NCBI RefSeq assembly: GCF_000801315.1
Contig: NZ_CP010054.1
Location: 496,001 to 560,000 of the forward strand
Source: Hymenobacter sp. DG25B
Lineage (GTDB): Bacteria; Bacteroidota; Bacteroidia; Cytophagales; Hymenobacteraceae
Length of the DNA: 64,000 bases
Reading direction: 5' to 3'
Numbering within the stretch: position 1 is the first letter of the stretch; every line of letters begins with the position of its first letter. The notes beneath the pieces were generated by a model. It was not told where the DNA came from. It saw only the letters and a list, made by a program, of their open reading frames with translations, and ran no database searches. Positions 16,831-24,159 of the stretch are shown piece by piece. Made by a program: the position numbers and the translations under genes.

Positions 16831-17754
16831 ATGGTAGAATACTGGAATAGAAGGAATAAACTAGAAGCAATGGCCTTCGATCTGGGGAGAACAATAGCTG
16901 CTGCTCGTATGCTTGATATAGATATTTTAGACCTTAAAGATGAGAATGAGCGCGCATTTATTATGCAAGAATTAGAAAAAAGAATAAATATAATAAGATT
17001 ATTTGATCCAGAGGATGTTACCAAAATGGATGAAGATATGTTTTTGGAATTATTAGGCGTAGAAGATATGCTATATTCTAATCATATACCTTATCATTTC
17101 TACTATCACGAATGGTTGCCTGAAATGATAGAAAAGTATTCTGCTATTGAAGTCAGTGAGGTTATATACAACGAGATAGAGCGATTTAGAATTTTCTTAA
17201 AAGAATTTTATCAAGTTGATTTTGATAAAAATGATTTGGGTTACCTGTTGTCAATATTTGAAATACGGCTTCGTGTTCTTGATGCTGAATCAATAGATTC
17301 ACCCTTGTTTAACACAGTTAATTATGATGGTATCTTAAAAGCAGATAGAGTAGTAGTTCTGCAAACTGCTATAAGTTTCCTGGACAAATATAAAATCGAA
17401 TATTTTGAACAGCCTGTAATTAAGCAAGTTAAAATTACACACCCAAATGGAAAGGCATGGACTCATAAACAAATATCACTGCTTCACCATTATCAAGGTA
17501 AACATGAAATAATTTCTATTAAAAGTGCGGAAAAAGTTGCTGAGCCTTATGGGTTAAAATCAGGTGAAAGGCTATATAAATTTTATTTAAAATTTAATAA
17601 AGAAATTAATATTATTAATGTAGATGGAGGGCAAATTAAACCGATGTTAAAAGACATACATGCAATTTTGCCATCCTTATCAGATAAGCAGAAGAAGCAA
17701 GCAGAAGAGGATGCTGATAAGCTGCGAAAAACACAGAGACTAGTCCGAGACTAG
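16831..17754 (+). CDS. Unknown AT-rich island protein
   Basis: I do not recognise this 307-residue protein. It is soluble and charged with no signal peptide or membrane segment. The N-terminal half is mostly helical and acidic (ENERAFIMQELEKR, FDPEDVTKMDEDMF). The C-terminal part has ITHPNGKAWTHKQISLLHHY (about 208-227) and a lysine-rich end. Codon use is strongly AT-biased against the GC-rich neighbours on both sides, indicating a separate origin. It sits 62 bases after the integrase and before the excisionase-like gene, the position of accessory or regulatory genes in Bacteroidota elements. Confidence 0.7.
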   Translation: MVEYWNRRNKLEAMAFDLGRTIAAARMLDIDILDLKDENERAFIMQELEKRINIIRLFDPEDVTKMDEDMFLELLGVEDMLYSNHIPYHFYYHEWLPEMIEKYSAIEVSEVIYNEIERFRIFLKEFYQVDFDKNDLGYLLSIFEIRLRVLDAESIDSPLFNTVNYDGILKADRVVVLQTAISFLDKYKIEYFEQPVIKQVKITHPNGKAWTHKQISLLHHYQGKHEIISIKSAEKVAEPYGLKSGERLYKFYLKFNKEINIINVDGGQIKPMLKDIHAILPSLSDKQKKQAEEDADKLRKTQRLVRD

Positions 17755-17810
17755 TCTCACCGATAACGGACGATAACCTTTGCTAGCGTCAACAACAAAC
17801 GACGATAGCC

Positions 17811-18086
17811 ATGAACAACCCTTTTGAACTTATCAATGCCCGGTTAAATAACCTGGAGGCCTTGACGCTGGAAGCCCTGCAACATCTGCGCAGTGCTCCT
17901 CCTGCCGCTGCGGCAGTGGGAGGCATTGAATTAGCCCAAGAAGTAACTCGGCTGAGCAAGCCTCGCATTTATGCACTCGTATCTGCACGAGCTATTCCGC
18001 ACAGCAAAAGAGGCAACAAACTTTACTTCAACCGTACCGAGTTGGTCGCATGGTTAGAAGAAGGCAGGCGTGCCATCACTAGGTAG
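17811..18086 (+). CDS. Excisionase-like helix-turn-helix DNA-binding protein
   Basis: This 91-residue protein has a short helical N-terminus with an Ala/Pro linker, then a MerR/excisionase-type winged HTH from about residue 42. Typical signs are LAQEVTRLSKPRIYALVSARAIPHSKRGNKLYFNRTELVAWL: a helix-turn-helix, a basic wing and a Phe/Tyr-x-x-x-x-L-x-x-W-L end, as in helix_turn_helix_17 proteins. Such proteins serve as recombination directionality factors in Bacteroidota elements. The palindromes near the island ends are plausible targets. Confidence 0.8.
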   Translation: MNNPFELINARLNNLEALTLEALQHLRSAPPAAAAVGGIELAQEVTRLSKPRIYALVSARAIPHSKRGNKLYFNRTELVAWLEEGRRAITR

Positions 18087-18159
18087 CTGTCCTGCTACAT
18101 GGCCCCTACACCTTGCCATATCCATAATCATCCGTCAAGCCAGTCGCTAAGCTTGCTTT

Positions 18160-18246
18160 GATGGCGCTGGTAATCCTTTTCTTAGGTGGCGCCATCGGAT
18201 ATGCCACATTGATACTTGAGCGCCCTACTGTAAACATACAGTAGGG
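18160..18246. other. Hairpin pair upstream of the Rep-like gene, candidate replication origin
   Basis: The 313-bp gap 18087-18399 has no gene. It contains an 8-bp inverted repeat (GATGGCGC 18160-18167 with GCGCCATC 18189-18196) and a perfect 10-bp stem with a 4-nt loop (18223-18232 / 18237-18246). The second hairpin has no T-run and is not a terminator. Its position about 150 bp before a Rep-like gene suggests a nick-site hairpin of a rolling-circle origin. This is inferred from position and shape only. Confidence 0.4.
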
Positions 18247-18399
18247 GCCCTCCAGAGCCGTCGTTCGCTCTACAACTCTTCCCTTTCTTCCTGGCTCTCA
18301 TCTCCTCCCCCTATCGGGAGCGCGTCTCCGTGTGCCCATACGGTTCCGGGATATGCGCGCTTCGAGTAGACTGAGAGGAGGCTTCTCTCCTTCTTCCTT

Positions 18400-19326
18400 A
18401 TGATTGATGAAGTCCACCTACACTTTAGCTTTCCTTCAAATTCTACAAGCGTTGAGCATTGGGTGCATACATGTCCAGCTCTTCAGGGTACCCTCACCAG
18501 GCAAACTAGGGTGGAGCAGGTTCAATACAGGTACCGGGGTCTGCAGATAGACTTGTGGTTTGCGCAAGGAAGGGGAAGAGTAAAAGGCTCCCTGCATAGC
18601 TTTGCCCAAGGGCATAATCGTGGGCTTTTTACGTTCTCAGCGGTGAAGGCTGCCTGTGAGCAGCTAGCCAATGATCTGGCTCTCCCTGCGGAAACGTTAA
18701 AGGTCTACAAGTTGGAAATAGGGGTCAACTTAAAGCTTGACACCTCGCCGGCCAGCTTTTTGGAAAGCCTCATCTCGCACAAACGGAAGCCTTTCTGGCC
18801 TAAGGAGCCCCATGATAAAGAACCCCGCCCGTTGCTCTTCTATGCTAAATATGGAGACTATAAGATCAAAATGTATGATAAGGCAACCTATCATCGGATT
18901 CAAGGCGAGGCTATTCCAAAGAACAGTGAGTTACTCCGCTTCGAAGTACGATATCATCGCATCAGAGCTCTGCTGAGGCCTTTAAGGATAGCACTGCTAA
19001 CACTAAAAGATCTTGCTGAGCCGAAACTCTTACTACGTTTCTCCGAAATCCTAGCCGTCCATTGGAAGCATTGTAAACGCCGAGAGCCCAAAAACTTCAC
19101 GGGCTTAACCCCCCGGAAATGCGAGTTGCTCAGCGCTGGAGATGATCAGGACTTGACTGCCCACTTGAGGCAGCTCAAATCTGTGTCTTGGAATACGAAG
19201 CGTCAATGCGAGTTGAATAAGCTTCAAATAGGGTCGAAAAGACGTAGGCCACCTCATCCGTTTGATCAGATATTCCAGCAGACGTTATTGTGTATGCAGG
19301 GAAAAGCTGCGGAGAAGAATGGCTAG
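18400..19326 (+). CDS. Rolling-circle Rep-like protein (phage/plasmid replication protein)
   Basis: The 308-residue protein starts MIDEVHLHF, similar to the start of filamentous-phage gene II/X-type initiators. The middle holds VYKLEIGVNLKL, then KIKMYDKATYHR and LLRFEVRYHR, the order Y-K-I-K-x-Y-D-K ... L-R-x-E-x-R found in phage/plasmid replication proteins of the CRI and Rep_trans groups. The C-terminal part is basic (GSKRRRPPHP). I cannot point with certainty to the catalytic tyrosine. I infer a nicking initiator that lets the excised island replicate or be mobilised. Confidence 0.5.
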   Translation: MIDEVHLHFSFPSNSTSVEHWVHTCPALQGTLTRQTRVEQVQYRYRGLQIDLWFAQGRGRVKGSLHSFAQGHNRGLFTFSAVKAACEQLANDLALPAETLKVYKLEIGVNLKLDTSPASFLESLISHKRKPFWPKEPHDKEPRPLLFYAKYGDYKIKMYDKATYHRIQGEAIPKNSELLRFEVRYHRIRALLRPLRIALLTLKDLAEPKLLLRFSEILAVHWKHCKRREPKNFTGLTPRKCELLSAGDDQDLTAHLRQLKSVSWNTKRQCELNKLQIGSKRRRPPHPFDQIFQQTLLCMQGKAAEKNG

Positions 19327-19407
19327 TTCAAAAAAGGGTATGTTTTCCACTCATGTAATGAGGTGGAAACAGGGCTATCCTTCTCTGTTATAAACAGTGT
19401 TCTATAA

Positions 19408-19540
19408 CACACACCCTTCTTACCAGGCGAAGCCTTGATGTAAGAACATTGAGGTTATGGAGCACCTCGGAACGGCAGCGGGCAGTATCAGCCTACCTCC
19501 GAGAGATAAAATGGGTCCTGGTAAGAAGCCCGTTAGTGTG
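19408..19540. other. Structured non-coding region after the Rep-like gene
   Basis: The 333-bp gap 19327-19659 has no gene but holds nested complementary segments: CACAC/GTGTG (19408-19412 / 19536-19540), a perfect 12-bp stem (19416-19427 / 19517-19528), a small AGGC-GAA-GCCT hairpin and an inner CTCGGA/TCCGAG stem (19466-19471 / 19498-19503). The nesting resembles a multibranch RNA or a structured single-strand origin. No known RNA family is recognised. Confidence 0.45.
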
Positions 19541-19659
19541 CTATTTTAACAATAGGGTGTGCTTGCCTTATGCCTGTTAATGGAGGGATATAGAACGCAG
19601 TGTAGGTGGCTAGGTGAACTTGGCCGCCTACACTGAACGCATTAATATACTCGACATAG

Positions 19660-20394
19660 CTACCGCCCAATAGCCAATAGCTGCTCCCGTAGCGTGTTGC
19701 TGTTCTCTGTCGCCTCCAGATAAGTAGTTCCTTCTTCTGAACTAGTATGGTAAGCTATTTTATCCAGGTCGCTACGCTTCAGCTTCTGGCACTCCGCAAG
19801 GGTTAGGTAATGCGCTGAGAAGCGTTGGTATATGTCGGATTTTAGTCCGTACTCCCTGGTCTTACCCTCGGTTATCTTGTTTTGCCCATGCATGCCTCTG
19901 TCCGTGAGTAAAATAGCCTCTCCATTTTTCAGATACAGATACACACTCTTTTCCCATTTATCATTAAAGAAATTCATTTTGCTATCCTCGGTATCCTGCC
20001 AGAAAATGATGAGGGTTTTGTCTCCATCCCTGGCTACGGTTACTGAAGTTGTGAAACCGAAATTTTCGGTATGAATGGTCGTCTTCAACCCAGCCGTCAT
20101 TCTCCGGCCTCCCATAAACACGGAGCCCGTCGGGCGGTAGGGCTCGGGCTCTGCAACCTCCTCTGTTGTCTCCACTATGTCATCGGCTGCAGCTTCCATC
20201 GAGTCGGCTCGGGCATCGGCTCGGGCATTCACGGCTGCTTCCAGGCTATCGGCCATGGCTATCTGAGAGGTATACTGCCACGTGCCATCTGCATGGAGCG
20301 TCACTTTCCGGCCGGCCTCGGTAGTAGCCGTTTCCTGGCCGAAAGCCGTCATAGCTACCAGTAGGGTAATAAGGGTAATAAAGTACTGTTTCAT
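19660..20394 (-). CDS. Secreted hypothetical protein
   Basis: The 244-residue product has a clear signal peptide (MKQYFITLITLLVAMTAFGQ, cleavage after about residue 19). Next comes the segment TEAGRKVTLHADGTWQYT, a short motif common in exported Bacteroidota proteins of unknown function, then an Ala/Asp/Glu-rich linker and a beta-rich domain with SVTVARDGDKTLIIFWQD and a KITEGKTREYGLKSDIY stretch. No catalytic motif is seen. It is the last minus-strand gene after hsdM, about 90 bases downstream, with no obvious link to restriction. Confidence 0.6.
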   Translation of the reverse strand: MKQYFITLITLLVAMTAFGQETATTEAGRKVTLHADGTWQYTSQIAMADSLEAAVNARADARADSMEAAADDIVETTEEVAEPEPYRPTGSVFMGGRRMTAGLKTTIHTENFGFTTSVTVARDGDKTLIIFWQDTEDSKMNFFNDKWEKSVYLYLKNGEAILLTDRGMHGQNKITEGKTREYGLKSDIYQRFSAHYLTLAECQKLKRSDLDKIAYHTSSEEGTTYLEATENSNTLREQLLAIGR

Positions 20395-20482
20395 TTGTGT
20401 AATTCGGCCAGCGCTGGTGTTCCTGCTGGCCTGGCAATAGGTAGTTGTAAATGTGATAGGTAAAGACTGTGGGTTAGTTTCG

Positions 20483-21946
20483 CTATTCTACTTCCTCCAG
20501 CTCCTCGGCAATGCTGCCGAACTCGGCCAGAGCGGCGCGCAGGTTCTCAGCTATTTCTTGGGCGAGTACGTCGGGGGCGGGGAGGGAGGCGCTGTCTTCC
20601 AGCGTGTCGTCTTTCAGCCAGAAGATATCCAGGTTCACCTTGTCGCGGGCGAGCAGCTCTTCCAGACCGAAGGGGCGGAATTGTTCCGTTTCCTGGCGCT
20701 TGGCTCGCTCGCCGGGCTGGCCGTAGCACCGCACAAAGTCCTGTAGGTGTGCGTCGCTCAGGGGGCGGGTTTTTGGGGTAAAGTGCTGGTTGGTGCGTAG
20801 GTCATAGACCCACAGCTTGCTCGTGCGAGCGGTTTCGCCGCTGGTTTTCTTGTCGAAGAACAGCACATTGGCTTTCACCCCCTGAGCATAGAAGATGCCC
20901 GTGGGCAAGCGCAACAGCGTGTGCACGTCGCAGTCCTGCAGGAGCTTGCGGCGGATGGTTTCCCCTGGTCCTCCCTCAAACAGCACGTTATCCGGCAGCA
21001 CCACGGCCGCCGTGCCGTTCACCTTCAGAATAGTGTAGATGTGCTGCAGGAAGTTAAGCTGCTTGTTGCTGGTGGTGGCCACAAAGTCGGGCCGCTCGTA
21101 GCTGAGCGAGTCCTTGCCGGCCTGGCCTTCCTCGTTCAGCACCGTAATGCTGCTTTTCTTGCCGAAGGGCGGGTTGGCCAGAATCATATCATAGCGCGTG
21201 CCCGGGTCGCCGATAAGCGAATCCTGATTCTTTACTGGGCTTTCCAGCCCCCCAATTCCGTGCAGGTACAGATTCATGGCGGCCAGCCGCACCACGGAGT
21301 CCACAATGTCGAAGCCATGGAAGGTGCCGTCGCGCAGGAAGCGCAGCTCGTCTTCGTCCATCTCCTGGCTGTAGCGCTCTACCAGGTAGTCGCGGGCCAC
21401 CAGCAGGAAGCCGGCCGTGCCGCAGGCGGGGTCGCAGATGGTCTGGCCGGGGCGGGGCGCTACGGCGTCTACAATAGCCTGAATGAGTGGGCGAGGGGTG
21501 AAGTACTGGCCGGCGCCGCCTTTCACGTCTTCGGCGTTCTTCTGCAGCAGTCCTTCGTAAATCTCCCCCTTCACGTCGAAGCCCATGCCCGACCAGTTTT
21601 CCCGGTCTATCAGCACCAGCAGGTGCTTCAGCCGGGCCGGGTTCTGAATCTTGTTCTGAGCCTTCTTGAAAATAACGCCCAGCATGCCCGGCTCTTTGGC
21701 CAGGTCCGTCAGAATGTGGCGGTATTGGATTTCCAGCGCGTCGCCTTCCAGCTCGCGCAGGCTGGCCCAGCTCAGGGCTTCCGGCACGGTAGGCGCGTTG
21801 GGGTTGCCCAGTTGCTCATCGGCCATCTTCAGAAACAGCAGGTAGGTTATCTGCTCCACGTAGTCGCCGTAGCCCACGCCGTCATCGCGCAGTACGGTGG
21901 CATAATTCCAGACGCGCTGGACGAGTTGAGAAGCTTGTATGTTCAT
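20483..21946 (-). CDS. hsdM: Type I restriction-modification system, DNA methyltransferase subunit
   Basis: HsdM methylates adenine in the sequence chosen by HsdS and is required for restriction. The protein of 487 residues starts MNIQASQLVQ. It has the helical HsdM N-terminal domain, then the N6-adenine methylase domain with SAM motif CDPACGTAGF at 171-180 and catalytic motif ANPPFG at 257-262. The frame is open further upstream (to 22084), but ATG 21946 matches the usual HsdM start and the extra residues have no domain. It is the last RM gene in an unusual order: hsdR, hsdS, an unknown gene, hsdM, all on the minus strand. Confidence 0.93.
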   Translation of the reverse strand: MNIQASQLVQRVWNYATVLRDDGVGYGDYVEQITYLLFLKMADEQLGNPNAPTVPEALSWASLRELEGDALEIQYRHILTDLAKEPGMLGVIFKKAQNKIQNPARLKHLLVLIDRENWSGMGFDVKGEIYEGLLQKNAEDVKGGAGQYFTPRPLIQAIVDAVAPRPGQTICDPACGTAGFLLVARDYLVERYSQEMDEDELRFLRDGTFHGFDIVDSVVRLAAMNLYLHGIGGLESPVKNQDSLIGDPGTRYDMILANPPFGKKSSITVLNEEGQAGKDSLSYERPDFVATTSNKQLNFLQHIYTILKVNGTAAVVLPDNVLFEGGPGETIRRKLLQDCDVHTLLRLPTGIFYAQGVKANVLFFDKKTSGETARTSKLWVYDLRTNQHFTPKTRPLSDAHLQDFVRCYGQPGERAKRQETEQFRPFGLEELLARDKVNLDIFWLKDDTLEDSASLPAPDVLAQEIAENLRAALAEFGSIAEELEEVE

Positions 21947-22065
21947 AAAGGAATGTCTTGGGAGTAGGAGCCCGATATAGGGGCGCAAACTTGCGTCCCT
22001 ACTATTGCGGTTGTTGAGACCGGTAGGAGCAGTATCGTTAAGTGTGGAGATGCAAGTATGTGTCT

Positions 22066-22560
22066 CTACACTGTTGGGGAGCAATAGTCATCCCAGTTTT
22101 TGCCGTCCAGCTTTCGGGCAAGGTCTTCGGCTGAATCAGCCATTACACATGCTACGGGCAGGTATGTTTTGCGCGGGAACATACCGCCCGGCGTCGGCTT
22201 CAAGAACTCTGTCGGAAACAACTCACTCAGCACAAATACCCGCTGAACATTTTTCTCCTCCGGGAACATCACATCCAGACGCTGACGGGCCTGGTCAACC
22301 AACTGGTCGTCGGTGAGACCTTGTTGCCGTTCGTTGTTTCTATAAACCGTGGCTACGCCAGAAACAAGATCAATATCTACAATACCCCGAAGCTGCCCAA
22401 TCTGTCGAACTGCCATCTTATTGTAAAGGCCCATGTATTGGTTGTTTCGGAAAGAGCCATTTCTCCCTTCTGCAGGGCACGCGTAGGCATTGGCACCGGC
22501 CTGGGCCTCATAAAAATCACCACAATTAACGATAGTAAGTTGGTCGAATGTGAAAGGCAT
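22066..22560 (-). CDS. Unknown protein encoded inside the type I RM locus
   Basis: I do not recognise this 164-residue protein. It is soluble, with no signal peptide or membrane segment. It begins MPFTFDQLTIVNCGDFYEAQ, has a central GIVDIDLVSGVATVYRNNERQ and ends LDGKNWDDYCSPTV; several Cys and aromatic residues are scattered along it. It is co-directional with hsdS (30 bases upstream) and hsdM (about 120 bases downstream), so it should be co-expressed with the RM genes. That position suggests an accessory or regulatory role, but nothing in the sequence proves it. Confidence 0.6.
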   Translation of the reverse strand: MPFTFDQLTIVNCGDFYEAQAGANAYACPAEGRNGSFRNNQYMGLYNKMAVRQIGQLRGIVDIDLVSGVATVYRNNERQQGLTDDQLVDQARQRLDVMFPEEKNVQRVFVLSELFPTEFLKPTPGGMFPRKTYLPVACVMADSAEDLARKLDGKNWDDYCSPTV

Positions 22561-22589
22561 ATTGTAAGCGAGAAAGGAGAAAATTTCGG

Positions 22590-23369
22590 TTAAAAAGACA
22601 GGCCAATCTGAGTGCCTGCGGCTTTGGGTTTGCGCCCGCGCTTCCCGCCACCAGATGCCGGGCCTTCCCCTTTCTTCGGGGAAGTAACTTGGGCTGTGAG
22701 CCGCGCTAGCAGCGCGCTGGCTGGCTCATCGGTGGCATCCTGGGGCACCAGCCGTCCGGTAAAGGCCCGGTGTAGCAAGCTCTGCCGCAGCCGCTCCGCC
22801 CGCTTTAATTCGTCGGCCAGCGTGTGCTCCAGCGCGTCAATGGTGGATAGGCGCCGCTCGGCTTCCGCCACGATTTCGGCTTGCTCGGCCAGCGGTGGTA
22901 CTGGTAGGGGTAATTGGCGACACATGGCTAGCGTCAAGTTTACTTGACTTGTGGTCGTATTAGCTTGTTTCAGCAACCACTTCATAATTGTCTCTGTCAG
23001 TAGAGACGTCAAGAGGAATCTATTAGAATAAGAAGGCAAAGGATTAAAGGCTGCAATTGCCTGATTGATATTCCATTCAGGATGGTCATCAGGAACAATA
23101 GCAACCTTCCCAAGAGGCGGACCGACAATGTTAATTAGTACATCTCCTGGGTATGCTTTTGAACGGTTCAATAGACTGTTATGAGTTTTGAAACGGACAT
23201 AAGTAGGGTTAATTGTAAAGTCGAGCTTCCCTGTTTTTGTGAGATTATACACCTTTATGAACGGGACTTCGCCTTGGTCTGCAAACAGTTCGTTTTTATC
23301 AGGAGTACTTCCCTTGGTAATGAATGTACATATCTGTTCCGCTGTAGCCCAAACCCAACCCTCCGGCAA
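22590..23369 (-). CDS. hsdS: Type I specificity subunit, C-terminal half (split hsdS)
   Basis: This is the second target-recognition domain and the end of an HsdS protein. It starts in PEGWVWATAEQI, the usual start of a TRD, with TTG as first codon of the open frame. It runs through the TRD to the conserved PLPVPPLAEQAEIV and a long helix with LEHTLADELKRAERLRQSLLHRAFTGRLVPQD, then a basic tail. The preceding half lies in another frame (23255-24139). With one base added to the four-G run at 23532-23535 the two join into a 516-residue HsdS of normal size. Alone it would be a half-subunit, which in some systems works as a dimer. Confidence 0.8.
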   Translation of the reverse strand: MPEGWVWATAEQICTFITKGSTPDKNELFADQGEVPFIKVYNLTKTGKLDFTINPTYVRFKTHNSLLNRSKAYPGDVLINIVGPPLGKVAIVPDDHPEWNINQAIAAFNPLPSYSNRFLLTSLLTETIMKWLLKQANTTTSQVNLTLAMCRQLPLPVPPLAEQAEIVAEAERRLSTIDALEHTLADELKRAERLRQSLLHRAFTGRLVPQDATDEPASALLARLTAQVTSPKKGEGPASGGGKRGRKPKAAGTQIGLSF

Positions 23370-24139
23370 CTCCGGTAGCTCCGAGGTATCAACTGCTGCA
23401 GGCTCCTCATACTTGCTTTTCCAGGCACCATCCAGCGGAAGCTGCCCGCCTCGCTTGGCCTGTTGGGCCGCTTCCCACTGCGCCTGCCGCTCTGCCCGGA
23501 TGCGGGCCAGCAGCGCCGCCCCGCTTTCCTCGGGGCCGGGTGGGCCGTGCGCCAGGCGCTGGTCAGTGCCCCCGTCACGGCCGCGTGTAGCACCGACTGC
23601 CGGTAGCGTTTCAGCAGCTTTTGGCTCTGTCGCACCGCCGCCACGCCCGCATCGAGCCGGCTAAATAGCTCCTCCAGCTTCGCCACAATGCGCTTCTGCT
23701 CAGGGAGGGGTGGAACCGGAAATGCAGTATCCTCGAAGTTGCCCTTCGTGATATGCTGCATTCCACTACCCTGCGTCTTACTTTTTAACTCGCCAATAAA
23801 ATTGAGTGTTCCATAGTATAGAAACAGCTTATCAATCTTAGGGACTACTTTGAAAATATGCTGATTTAGTACCGCTTCTTCTTCATTATAAATAAAAGCT
23901 CCAAGGGTTGCTGACCATGAGATAAGTAGCTCTCCAGGACGTACAATGTATTTCTCCTCGATTTCACGAGGATAGCGGTTTATGGTAGTCGTTGATTTAG
24001 TAAGGTTCTGTATTCTAAGAATAGGACGACCAGTTTCTTCCCATTCAGTTGGCTTAAATGCCCGTCCATTGATGTAAGTACCGACGTCCTTAAAAGTGGC
24101 TAAAACCCAGCCCTTCGGCAATTCCTGTTCTTCCTGCAT
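23255..24139 (-). CDS. hsdS: Type I specificity subunit, N-terminal half (split hsdS)
   Basis: This half contains TRD1 (LPKGWVLATFKDVGTYINGRAF onward) and the central conserved helix with PVPPLPEQKRIVAKLEELFSRLD and LLKRYRQSVLHAAVTGALT (about 141-190). After WRTAHPAP (about residue 200) the frame turns into unrelated basic sequence, while the expected continuation (PEESGAALLARIRAERQAQW) is read in the neighbouring frame. The change maps to a G run at 23532-23535 on the plus strand that has four G where five would keep the frame. It starts 20 bases after the hsdR stop. Confidence 0.82.
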   Translation of the reverse strand: MQEEQELPKGWVLATFKDVGTYINGRAFKPTEWEETGRPILRIQNLTKSTTTINRYPREIEEKYIVRPGELLISWSATLGAFIYNEEEAVLNQHIFKVVPKIDKLFLYYGTLNFIGELKSKTQGSGMQHITKGNFEDTAFPVPPLPEQKRIVAKLEELFSRLDAGVAAVRQSQKLLKRYRQSVLHAAVTGALTSAWRTAHPAPRKAGRRCWPASGQSGRRSGKRPNRPSEAGSFRWMVPGKASMRSLQQLIPRSYRSCRRVGFGLQRNRYVHSLPREVLLIKTNCLQTKAKSRS

Positions 24140-24159
24140 TCTATTTATTCAAAAGCCAA

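Noticed and set aside
18223..18246. Terminator of the excisionase-like gene
   Set aside because: The stem is good, but neither strand has a T-run after it, so a replication or regulatory hairpin is more likely.
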